Origin: Actinomycetota bacterium
Lineage (GTDB): Bacteria; Actinomycetota; Acidimicrobiia; Spongiisociales; ZC4RG35
Assembly: GCA_019347585.1 (NCBI GenBank)
Contig: JAHWLC010000065.1
Location: forward strand, 1-6,493
Direction of reading: 5' to 3'
Length of the DNA: 6,493 bases
In this document: in pieces, positions 1-5,122 of the stretch
Layout: each line of letters opens with the position of its first letter
Numbering within the stretch: position 1 is the first letter of the stretch
The notes under the pieces: model-generated
Database searches by the model: none
The model's input: the letters and a program-made list of their open reading frames with translations, nothing else
What the model was told of the DNA's origin: nothing
Program-made: the position numbers and the translations under genes

Positions 1-575
1 CCTCCTACGGCCAGAACGTGCTCAATCATCTGGTGGAGACGGCGCACATCGCCTCGATGCTCGCCTCCGAACTCGGCGTCGACCCGGTTCCGATCAAGAG
101 GGCGGCGCTGCTCCACGACATCGGAAAGGCGGTGACCCACGAGGTGGAGGGTTCGCACGCATTGATCGGCGCCGAGATCGCCCGTCGCTTCGACGAGGAC
201 CCGGCGGTGGTGCATGGCATCGAGGCGCATCACAACGAGGTGGAGCCGAGGACGATCCTGGCGGTGGTGCTCCAGGCGGCGGATGCCGTCTCGGCGGCGC
301 GGCCAGGGGCACGTCGGGAGACGCTCGAGGGATACGTGAAGCGTCTCGAGCGTCTCGAGAACATCGCCTTGGAGTTCGAGGGGGTCGAAGAGGTGTTCGC
401 CCTGCAAGCCGGGCGCGAGGTCCGGGTGGTGGTCGATCCGGGATCGGTCACCGATCTCGAGTCACGGGAGCTCTCGCGGAGGATCGCCCGCAAACTGGAG
501 GAGGATCTCCAGTACCCGGGACAGATCCAGGTCACGGTGATCAGGGAATTCAGGGCCACCGACTACGCCCGCTGA
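1..575 (+). CDS. rny: Ribonuclease Y, C-terminal part (5' end outside window)
   Basis: RNase Y is a membrane-anchored endoribonuclease that starts bulk mRNA decay. Only its C-terminal part is visible. The reading frame is open from base 3, where the residues SYGQNVLNH match the start of the family's HD region, so the GTG at 18 is an internal valine and not the start. The HD-domain signature LLHDIGKA is encoded at about 108-131, with the metal-binding His-Asp pair at 114-119. It is followed by GSHALIGAE and AHHNEVEP, both conserved in RNase Y. The tail ending in [14 protein letters not shown] is the usual RNase Y C-terminus. The N-terminal membrane helix, coiled coil and KH domain must lie upstream. 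The TGA stop shares its A (575) with the miaB start codon, which indicates an operon with coupled translation. Confidence 0.95.
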   Translation, partial: SYGQNVLNHLVETAHIASMLASELGVDPVPIKRAALLHDIGKAVTHEVEGSHALIGAEIARRFDEDPAVVHGIEAHHNEVEPRTILAVVLQAADAVSAARPGARRETLEGYVKRLERLENIALEFEGVEEVFALQAGREVRVVVDPGSVTDLESRELSRRIARKLEEDLQYPGQIQVTVIREFRATDYAR

Positions 576-1963
576 TGAGCGCACCGGTCCTCCTTCCCGA
601 GCCGCGGCTTCGTGAGCGAGCGCGTCCTCACCCGACCCGGGTGGGTAAGAGCTATTACATCCGCACCTTCGGCTGCCAGATGAACGAGCACGACTCGGAG
701 CGCATCGCAGGACTCTTCGAGGCCGACGGTATGACCCGGGCGGGGGAGATCGAGTCGGCGGACGTCATCTACATCAACACCTGCACGATCAGGGAAAACG
801 CCGACAACCGTCTCTACGGGAACCTCGGCCAGCTCAAGGTGGTGAAGGACGCCAACCCGGAGACGCTGCTGGTGGTGGGCGGCTGTGCCGCCCAGAAGGA
901 CCGGGACGTGGTGCGGGCCCGGGCCCCCTGGGTCGACGTGGTCATGGGGACCCACAACCTCGACCGGGTCCTCGAGCTAATCGACCACGCCGAGCAGTGG
1001 GGCCCGATCACCGAGGTGGTCGACGAGCTTGCGGCGATGCCGTCGTCGCTGCCTGCCCGACGCGAGCTCGAGCACTCCGCATGGGTCACCATCCAGATCG
1101 GCTGCAACAACACCTGCACTTTCTGCATCGTCCCCGCGGTGCGGGGTGTCGAGGTCTCGCGTCGTCCCGGGGACATCGTGCGCGAGGTGGAGCGTCTGGC
1201 CGCCGACGGAGTGGTCGAGGTCACACTGTTGGGCCAGAACGTGGACACCTACGGCAGGGACTTGGCCATCGACGGAAAGAGACGCCCCATATTCGCCGAG
1301 CTGCTGCGTCGGGTCGGCTCCGTCGACGGCATCGAGCGGGTTCGTTTCACCAGCCCTCACCCCAACGACTTCAGGGAGGACGTGGCACTTGCCATGGCCG
1401 AGACGCCCGCGGTCTGCGAGCAGCTCCACTTTCCCTTGCAGTCCGGTTCGGACCGGATCCTCGCCGCGATGCACCGGGGATACAACCGCGCCAAGTACTT
1501 GGATCGGCTGGCCATGGCCCGCGAGATCATCCCGGGGCTCGCGGTGTCCACCGACGTGATAGTGGGCTTTCCGGGTGAGACCGACGAGGACTTTGAGATG
1601 ACGATGGAGGTCGTCGAGGAAGCTCGGTTCGATCAGGCTTTCATGTTCATCTTCTCGCCGCGGCCGGGGACCAGAGCCGCCGAGATGACCGAGGAGTTCG
1701 TCCCGCAGGAGATAATCCGGGAGCGCTTCGACCGGCTGGTGGAGACCCAGAACAGGATATCCCTGGAGCGCAACCAGGAGACGGTCGGGCAGGTCTTTCA
1801 GGTCCTCTCCGAAGGTCCCTCGAAGAAGGACGAGGCCGTCGCCACGACCCGGACGCGCCCCGGCAAGGTGGTGCACGTCGAGGGCAGGTATCCGGCCGGC
1901 ATGATCTTCGGTGTCCGCGTCGAGTCGGCTGCTCCCCATCACCTCACCGGGCACCGCGTCTGA
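575..1963 (+). CDS. miaB: tRNA-2-methylthio-N6-dimethylallyladenosine synthase MiaB
   Basis: MiaB is a radical SAM methylthiotransferase that converts i6A37 to ms2i6A37 in tRNAs reading UNN codons. The 462-aa product has the full family layout. An N-terminal UPF0004 domain carries the three auxiliary [4Fe-4S] cysteines C34 (TFGCQMN), C70 (NTCTIRE) and C104 (GGCAAQ). The radical SAM motif CxxxCxxC is at C177, C181 and C184 (IGCNNTCTFCIVP). PLQSGSD and GFPGETDEDF are typical downstream motifs, and a C-terminal TRAM RNA-binding domain spans about residues 398-455. CQMN with TCTIRE points to MiaB rather than MtaB or RimO. The ATG at 575 overlaps the rny stop by one base and has no clear Shine-Dalgarno sequence, so initiation probably depends on coupling. 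A GTG at 641 (residue 23) would also keep every motif. miaA, which makes its substrate, follows directly. Confidence 0.97.
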   Translation: MSAPVLLPEPRLRERARPHPTRVGKSYYIRTFGCQMNEHDSERIAGLFEADGMTRAGEIESADVIYINTCTIRENADNRLYGNLGQLKVVKDANPETLLVVGGCAAQKDRDVVRARAPWVDVVMGTHNLDRVLELIDHAEQWGPITEVVDELAAMPSSLPARRELEHSAWVTIQIGCNNTCTFCIVPAVRGVEVSRRPGDIVREVERLAADGVVEVTLLGQNVDTYGRDLAIDGKRRPIFAELLRRVGSVDGIERVRFTSPHPNDFREDVALAMAETPAVCEQLHFPLQSGSDRILAAMHRGYNRAKYLDRLAMAREIIPGLAVSTDVIVGFPGETDEDFEMTMEVVEEARFDQAFMFIFSPRPGTRAAEMTEEFVPQEIIRERFDRLVETQNRISLERNQETVGQVFQVLSEGPSKKDEAVATTRTRPGKVVHVEGRYPAGMIFGVRVESAAPHHLTGHRV

Positions 1964-1971
1964 ACCAGGTC

Positions 1972-2853
1972 GTGGCCATCGTCGGTCCCACCGCGGCGGG
2001 GAAGTCGGAAGTGGCGGTGCGGATTGCGGAGCGAGTGGGCGGCGAGGTGATCTCGGTCGATTCGATGCAGGTGTACCGGGGGATGGACATCGGCACGGCC
2101 AAGCCCACCGTGGTCGAGCGCCGGGGAATCCGCCACCACCTGATCGACGTCGCCGAGCCCGAAGAGGTCTTCACCGTGGCCGAGTTCAGACGGCAGGGAC
2201 GGGAGGTGATGGATACTTCGGAGGCGCCCTTGATCATCGCAGGCGGATCGGGCCTGCACTTTCGCGCTCTGGTCGATCCGATGAGCTTCGCCCCGAGCGA
2301 CCCGACGGTCCGGGATGAGCTGGAGGAGATGGGCGATGAGAGCTTGGTGGCCGAGCTGCTTCAGGCCGACCCCGCAGCCGCGGAGCATGTCGACCTGGCC
2401 AATCGGCGCCGGGTGATCCGAGCCGTCGAGGTCCTCAGGCTGACCGGGGAGACGCCGAGCGGCCGGGCAGCCACGGCGGAGGCGGGCAAGCTGCGGCGCT
2501 ACGAGGCGGAGATCCCGTTCCGGGCGGTGGGGCTCGACCCCGGCGAGGATCTCGAAGAGCGGGTCGAGCGGCGACTCGCCGAGATGAGGTCGGGCGGGCT
2601 CGTTCAGGAGGTGCGTGGGCTCAGGGATCGGATGGGGCCGACGGCCCGGGCCGCCGTCGGCTATCGGGAGATCCTGTCCCATCTCCATGGAGAGCTCGAT
2701 CTGGACGAGGCATTCGAACTGGCGGGCAGGAACACCATGCAGCTGGCCCGCCGCCAGCGGACCTGGTTCCACCGCGATCCGCGGATCCGCTGGATACCCT
2801 GGGTCTCCGATCCGGGAGAACTGACCGAGAGGGCGCTCGAGGTGCTGGAGTGA
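1972..2853 (+). CDS. miaA: tRNA dimethylallyltransferase MiaA
   Basis: MiaA transfers the dimethylallyl group of DMAPP to N6 of A37 in tRNA, giving the i6A37 that MiaB then methylthiolates. The 293-aa product (about the family's usual 300) begins almost at once with the P-loop GPTAAGKS (residues 5-12). Then come DSMQVYRGMDIGTAKP (the catalytic Asp and substrate region), HHLIDV, the IIAGGSGLHF strand, and NRRRVIRAVEVLRLTGETPS. Near the end, RQRTWFHRDPRIRW matches the conserved MiaA C-terminal motif. The GTG at 1972 leaves an 8-nt gap after the miaB stop and has no well-spaced Shine-Dalgarno sequence. An in-frame CTG at 1960 would give LNQVVAIVGPT, a more usual N-terminus, and would overlap the miaB stop as CTGA, so the exact start is uncertain. 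The 3' end overlaps dapF by 4 nt. Confidence 0.96.
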   Translation: MAIVGPTAAGKSEVAVRIAERVGGEVISVDSMQVYRGMDIGTAKPTVVERRGIRHHLIDVAEPEEVFTVAEFRRQGREVMDTSEAPLIIAGGSGLHFRALVDPMSFAPSDPTVRDELEEMGDESLVAELLQADPAAAEHVDLANRRRVIRAVEVLRLTGETPSGRAATAEAGKLRRYEAEIPFRAVGLDPGEDLEERVERRLAEMRSGGLVQEVRGLRDRMGPTARAAVGYREILSHLHGELDLDEAFELAGRNTMQLARRQRTWFHRDPRIRWIPWVSDPGELTERALEVLE

Positions 2854-3602
2854 GAGGTCTTCGCTTCACCAAGATGCAGGGTCTTGGGAACGATTTCGTT
2901 CTGGTGGAGGGGCCGATGAGCTTCGACAGTGGGCAGATCGCGGCCCTCTGTGATCGTCGGTTCGGGGTCGGGGCGGACGGTGTGCTCGTGGTGAGCCGCA
3001 ACGGCGGCTTCCGCATGGAGTACTGGAACGCCGATGGCAGCGCAGCCGAGATGTGCGGGAACGGGCTGCGCTGTGTCGCCAAGTACGTCTACGACCGGGG
3101 CTGGGCCCCCGATCGCGCCTTCAGCGTCCTCACCGCCGACGGCGAGCGTGGAGTCAGGGTCCTCGATGACGGCTCGGTCATAGCCGAGCTGGGCAGGCCG
3201 AGACTGGGAGAGGAGAAGACGCTCGAGCGTCACAATTATCGGTTGGTGGACATGGGGAACCCGCATGCGGTCCGGATCGTGGAGAACCCGGCCGGGATCG
3301 ATGTCGAAGGGGTCGGGCGGGCGCTACAGGCCGAGTTCCCGAACGGTTCGAACGTCGAGTTCATCAGCGTCGACGAAGCTGGCATCTCGATGCGGGTCTG
3401 GGAGAGGGGAGTCGGTGAGACCCTGGCCTGCGGGACCGGCATGGCTGCTGCGGCCGCGGTGGCCAACCAGCACCTGGGCGTCAAGACCCCGATCCAGGTC
3501 ACCGTTCCCGGGGGAACGGGGACGGTGGAACTGAGAGACGGGGTAGCTTGGTTGAAGGGGCCGGCGGAGGTCTCTTTCAGCGGTACCGTCGGAGAACGCT
3601 GA
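2850..3602 (+). CDS. dapF: Diaminopimelate epimerase DapF
   Basis: DapF interconverts LL- and meso-diaminopimelate without a cofactor, using a thiolate/thiol cysteine pair; meso-DAP feeds lysine synthesis and peptidoglycan cross-linking. The 250-aa product shows the N-terminal signature FTKMQGLGNDFV (residues 6-17) and RRFGVGADG. The first catalytic cysteine is C69 in AEMCGNGLRC. MGNPHAV (135-141) and NGSNVEF (165-171) follow, and the second catalytic cysteine is C194 in LACGTGMAAAAA. The protein is slightly shorter than typical homologues (about 270-290 aa) but complete. The GTG at 2850 overlaps the miaA TGA as GTGA, and GAGGTG at 2839-2844 is a good ribosome binding site 5 nt upstream. The last 26 bases overlap the 3' end of lexA on the other strand. 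In many actinobacteria hflX lies between dapF and lexA; it is absent here. Confidence 0.97.
   Translation: MRGLRFTKMQGLGNDFVLVEGPMSFDSGQIAALCDRRFGVGADGVLVVSRNGGFRMEYWNADGSAAEMCGNGLRCVAKYVYDRGWAPDRAFSVLTADGERGVRVLDDGSVIAELGRPRLGEEKTLERHNYRLVDMGNPHAVRIVENPAGIDVEGVGRALQAEFPNGSNVEFISVDEAGISMRVWERGVGETLACGTGMAAAAAVANQHLGVKTPIQVTVPGGTGTVELRDGVAWLKGPAEVSFSGTVGER
3577..3602. repeat. Inverted repeat formed by the overlapping dapF and lexA 3' ends
   Basis: The 26-bp overlap of the two convergent genes starts with TCAGCG (3577-3582) and ends with its exact reverse complement CGCTGA (3597-3602). The outer triplets are the TGA stops of lexA (- strand) and dapF (+ strand). The loop would be 14 nt and no T-run follows on either strand, so it is not a standard intrinsic terminator. 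It may only reflect two TGA stops in mirror arrangement plus three more matching base pairs. Confidence 0.4.
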
Positions 3603-4191
3603 CCACCTTGCCCACCAACTCCACGCCGTCGCTGAACACCATCGGCTCGTAGGCGGGGTTCTCCGAGATCAGCATCACCTTGCCGTCTTTGCGGCGGAGA
3701 CGCTTCACGGTGGCTTCCTCACCATCGATGAGCGCGGCGACGAGGTCGCCGTCGGTGGCGTCGGGCTGCGAGCGCACCGCCACCAGGTCTCCTTGATGGA
3801 TCCCGGCGTCGATCATCGAGTCGCCCTTGACCTCGAGGAGGAAAACGGGCCCCTCCCCGACCAGGTCCACCGGCAGCGGCAGGACTTCCTCGACATGCTC
3901 GGCAGCGAGGATCGGCGTACCGGCCGCGATCCGACCCAAGAGCGGGATGTCACGCACTTTGGCGCGTTCCTCTTCTCGAGGAGTGTCGTCGACGATGACG
4001 ATGGCCCGCGGCTTGGCCGGGTCGCGTCGAAGCACGCCCGCCTCGACCAAAGAGTTGAGATGGGCGTGGACGCTGGATGGCGAGCTCAGACCGATGGCGT
4101 CGCCGATCTCTCGGACCGACGGCGGATAGCCCCTCGCCGCCACCGTGTCCCTGATGTATTCCAATACCTGCTCTTGACGTTCGCTGAGCAC
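3577..4191 (-). CDS. lexA: SOS response repressor LexA
   Basis: LexA represses DNA-damage genes as a dimer and cleaves itself when stimulated by RecA filaments. The 204-aa product has an N-terminal winged-helix DNA-binding domain (about 1-65: LSERQEQVLEYI, PPSVREIGDAIGLSSPSSVHAHL). The self-cleavage site is Ala90-Gly91 in IAAGTP. The S24 peptidase domain carries the catalytic Ser125 (KGDSM) and Lys163 (ATVKRL). The GTG at 4191 is chosen because homologues start there and because AGGAGG lies 6 nt upstream. The frame stays open to an ATG at 4377, but that version would add 62 unrelated residues and translate through the promoter and all four operators. lexA diverges from the LysM gene, overlaps dapF at its 3' end, and is almost certainly autoregulated through the adjacent SOS boxes. 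Confidence 0.97.
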   Translation of the reverse strand: MLSERQEQVLEYIRDTVAARGYPPSVREIGDAIGLSSPSSVHAHLNSLVEAGVLRRDPAKPRAIVIVDDTPREEERAKVRDIPLLGRIAAGTPILAAEHVEEVLPLPVDLVGEGPVFLLEVKGDSMIDAGIHQGDLVAVRSQPDATDGDLVAALIDGEEATVKRLRRKDGKVMLISENPAYEPMVFSDGVELVGKVVSVLRRYR

Positions 4192-4197
4192 CTGACT

Positions 4198-4203
4198 CCT
4201 CCT
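4198..4203 (-). promoter_or_regulatory. Ribosome binding site of lexA
   Basis: Read on the - strand, AGGAGG (4203 down to 4198) lies 6 nt before the GTG at 4191. It decides the lexA start in favour of GTG 4191. Its upstream edge touches the operator at 4204-4217. Confidence 0.85.
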
Positions 4204-4217
4204 CGAACTGGTGTTCT
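4204..4217. promoter_or_regulatory. LexA operator (SOS box) 1, over the lexA transcription start
   Basis: CGAACTGGTGTTCT contains the core GAAC-N4-GTTC (4205-4216) of the Gram-positive/actinobacterial SOS box CGAAC-N4-GTTCG; only the last outer base departs from the palindrome. It covers the expected lexA transcription start (about 4215), so bound LexA should block lexA initiation. Confidence 0.85.
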
Positions 4218-4221
4218 GATC

Positions 4222-4250
4222 AGCATACCCGCCCAGGCGACCACAGCCAA
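4222..4250 (-). promoter_or_regulatory. Predicted lexA promoter
   Basis: On the - strand, TTGGCT (4250-4245, 4 of 6 against TTGACA) and TATGCT (4227-4222, 4 of 6 against TATAAT) are separated by 17 bp. Transcription would start near 4215, giving a leader of about 24 nt before GTG 4191. SOS box 2 overlaps the -35 element and SOS box 1 overlaps the start point, which supports the assignment. Confidence 0.6.
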
Positions 4251-4261
4251 ACATCTGTTCG
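4248..4261. promoter_or_regulatory. LexA operator (SOS box) 2, imperfect, at the lexA -35
   Basis: CAAACATCTGTTCG matches CGAAC-N4-GTTCG except for one base in the left half (AAAC for GAAC). It overlaps the predicted lexA -35 element and lies just upstream of the divergent promoter's -35. It is probably a weaker site. Confidence 0.65.
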
Positions 4262-4264
4262 GGA

Positions 4265-4292
4265 TTGACAACGAACAGCTGTTCGGTATAGT
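4265..4292 (+). promoter_or_regulatory. Predicted SOS promoter of the LysM gene
   Basis: A perfect -35 TTGACA (4265-4270), a 16-bp spacer and a -10 TATAGT (4287-4292, 5 of 6) make this the strongest promoter-like sequence in the window. Transcription would begin near 4299. SOS box 3 fills the spacer and SOS box 4 covers the start point, so tight repression by LexA is expected. The predicted leader to ATG 4362 is about 63 nt. Confidence 0.8.
4272..4285. promoter_or_regulatory. LexA operator (SOS box) 3, perfect palindrome in promoter spacer
   Basis: CGAACAGCTGTTCG is a fully palindromic 14-bp SOS box lying exactly between the -35 and -10 elements of the LysM promoter. Bound LexA would exclude RNA polymerase. 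Confidence 0.92.
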
Positions 4293-4294
4293 GG

Positions 4295-4308
4295 CGAACG
4301 CACGTTCG
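4295..4308. promoter_or_regulatory. LexA operator (SOS box) 4, over the LysM transcription start
   Basis: CGAACGCACGTTCG has perfect CGAAC and GTTCG arms around GCAC. Its centre is 23 bp from that of box 3. It spans the predicted +1 (about 4299), and its right half is also part of the left arm of the leader hairpin at 4300-4328. Confidence 0.9.
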
Positions 4309-4328
4309 AGACCACATCTCGGACGTGC
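4300..4328 (+). promoter_or_regulatory. Strong 5' leader hairpin of the LysM mRNA
   Basis: Bases 4300-4311 (GCACGTTCGAGA) pair with 4317-4328 (TCTCGGACGTGC) as a 12-bp stem closed by the 5-nt loop CCACA. The only non-Watson-Crick pair is U4306-G4322, a wobble in + strand RNA but an A-C mismatch in - strand RNA, so the structure favours the LysM transcript. It would begin within a base or two of the predicted mRNA 5' end. No T-run follows, so it is not a standard terminator; a 5' stabiliser or translation-control element is possible. Confidence 0.6.
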
Positions 4329-4350
4329 AGCTACCAAGCGGGCCCCGATC

Positions 4351-4356
4351 AGGAGG
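4351..4356 (+). promoter_or_regulatory. Ribosome binding site of the LysM gene
   Basis: AGGAGG lies 5 nt before ATG 4362. It is a full-consensus Shine-Dalgarno sequence, which fixes the start of this small gene and predicts efficient translation once LexA is removed. Confidence 0.9.
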
Positions 4357-4361
4357 GAGAC

Positions 4362-4643
4362 ATGCAGTCAGCACCATCTCAGCTTTCCGTCCGGCTGTCC
4401 GTGCTACTCACAACCGTCTGCATCGTCTTCCTCCTGATCGGAGGGGCTGCAGAAGCGGGAGCCCCTCCCCCTCCGACGGTCGAATACGTGGTCGAGTCCG
4501 GGGACACCCTGTGGGCGATCGCCTCGACGCACACCGATCCGGGCAAGGACATCCGGGTCACCGTCGCCGAGATAATCGAACTGAGCGGCGTCGATGACTC
4601 GAGCATCCGACCAGGTCAGGTGTTGCGGGTACCGAGAGGCTGA
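4362..4643 (+). CDS. Small membrane-anchored LysM protein, probable SOS cell-division inhibitor
   Basis: This 93-aa protein has a hydrophobic segment at about residues 12-30 (LSVLLTTVCIVFLLIGGAA), a short linker with four prolines (35-38), and one LysM domain at about 41-91 (YVVESGDTLWAIA ... IRPGQVLRVP). LysM domains bind peptidoglycan, so the protein should sit in the cytoplasmic membrane with its C-terminus in the cell wall; cleavage after AEA (residue 32) is possible. It is divergent from lexA and its promoter carries two strong SOS boxes. This matches the LexA-controlled division inhibitors next to lexA: Bacillus YneA (about 100 aa, membrane segment plus LysM), Corynebacterium DivS and Mycobacterium Rv2719c/ChiZ. 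The inferred role is to delay septation during DNA repair. Sequence alone shows only anchor, LysM and SOS control; the division function rests on context. nrdR follows, as in mycobacteria. Confidence 0.9.
   Translation: MQSAPSQLSVRLSVLLTTVCIVFLLIGGAAEAGAPPPPTVEYVVESGDTLWAIASTHTDPGKDIRVTVAEIIELSGVDDSSIRPGQVLRVPRG
4440..4468 (+). repeat. GC-rich inverted repeat inside the LysM gene
   Basis: GGAGGGGCT (4440-4448) and AGCCCCTCC (4460-4468) are perfect 9-bp complements around an 11-nt loop. They cover codons 27 to 36, the junction between the membrane segment and the LysM domain. A pause of the ribosome as the anchor emerges is conceivable, but in GC-rich coding sequence this may be chance. Confidence 0.4.
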
Positions 4644-4657
4644 GGACCGTGCCCGGG

Positions 4658-4663
4658 TACCCT
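4658..4663 (+). promoter_or_regulatory. Possible -10 element for a leaderless nrdR transcript
   Basis: TACCCT fits the TANNNT -10 pattern common in actinobacteria and ends 6 nt before ATG 4670, so transcription could start at the nrdR start codon itself. No clear -35 was seen. This is weak evidence and relies on the absence of a Shine-Dalgarno sequence at that ATG. Confidence 0.3.
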
Positions 4664-4669
4664 GGCTCG

Positions 4670-5122
4670 ATGCTCTGCCCGGCGTGCTCTGCCAGCGAGA
4701 CCAAGGTCATCGACAGCCGTCCCGCGGAGGGCGGCCAGTCGATCCGTCGCCGTCGCGAGTGCGAGCCGTGCGGGCAGCGCTTCACCACCTATGAGCGGCT
4801 GGAGCCCCATCTCATGGTGCGCAAGCGCGACGGCAGGTTGGAGCCTTTCTCTGGGCCGAAGCTGGCAGCCGGCCTTTCTGCCGCGCTGGCCGAGAGGCCC
4901 GTCTCCGGCTCCGAGGTGGAGCGGGTGGTCGCCTTGATCGAGGACAGCCTCCATGCCGGCGGGCCACAAGTCACCTCCGAGGAGATCGGGCGCCAGGTCC
5001 TCGGTCGCCTCAAGGAGCTGGACGAGGTGGCTTACCTGAGGTTCGCCTCGGTGTACAAGGACTTCCAGGACGCGGCCGACTTCTCCCGGGAAATGGCGGA
5101 GTTGGACTCAGCTGATCAGTAG
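4670..5122 (+). CDS. nrdR: Transcriptional repressor NrdR
   Basis: NrdR represses ribonucleotide reductase genes in response to ATP/dATP levels. From ATG 4670 the product is 150 aa, the usual family size. It starts with a zinc ribbon, cysteines C3, C6, C31 and C34 (CPAC ... CEPC), with the typical TKVIDSRP and SIRRRREC between and RFTTYER after. An ATP-cone domain follows at about 46-136 (VRKRDGRLEPF ... EVAYLRFASVYKDFQD). ATG 4670 is preferred because homologues begin there. An in-frame GTG at 4649 adds seven residues (MPGYPGS), lies 5 nt after the LysM stop, and has GAGAGG 9 nt upstream, so it could be used in a shared SOS transcript. No reductase gene is visible nearby. The 3' end overlaps the convergent - strand gene by 15 bp. 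Confidence 0.96.
   Translation: MLCPACSASETKVIDSRPAEGGQSIRRRRECEPCGQRFTTYERLEPHLMVRKRDGRLEPFSGPKLAAGLSAALAERPVSGSEVERVVALIEDSLHAGGPQVTSEEIGRQVLGRLKELDEVAYLRFASVYKDFQDAADFSREMAELDSADQ

Noticed and set aside
18..20. GTG 18 as the start of a 185-aa HD-domain protein
   Set aside because: The frame continues upstream to the window edge with residues (SYGQN) conserved in RNase Y, so the gene is truncated by the window rather than short.
494..513. Inverted repeat ACTGGAG/CTCCAGT near the end of rny
   Set aside because: It is a 7-bp arm inside conserved coding sequence with no T-run; probably chance, and not a terminator.
977..1954. Long open frame (325 codons) antisense to miaB
   Set aside because: It mirrors the miaB reading frame in high-GC DNA, has no recognisable domain, and lies wholly within a well-supported gene.
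1939..2772. Open frame antisense to miaA, and a similar one at 2661-3266 antisense to miaA and dapF
   Set aside because: Both are shadow frames of high-GC coding sequence, with His/Arg/Pro-rich translations and no motifs.
4192..4377. Upstream extension of lexA to ATG 4377, giving 266 aa
   Set aside because: The additional 62 residues have no LexA similarity and would be encoded by the promoter and operator region. GTG 4191 has an ideal AGGAGG site and gives the normal length.
3793..4437. + strand open frame across lexA and the intergenic region
   Set aside because: It runs opposite to lexA and through both promoters and all operators, and its translation shows no domain.
5108..5122. Small palindromes (TCAGCTGA, CTGATCAG) at the nrdR tail overlap
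   Set aside because: They are too short to form a stable terminator, have no T-run on either strand, and are constrained by two overlapping stop regions.
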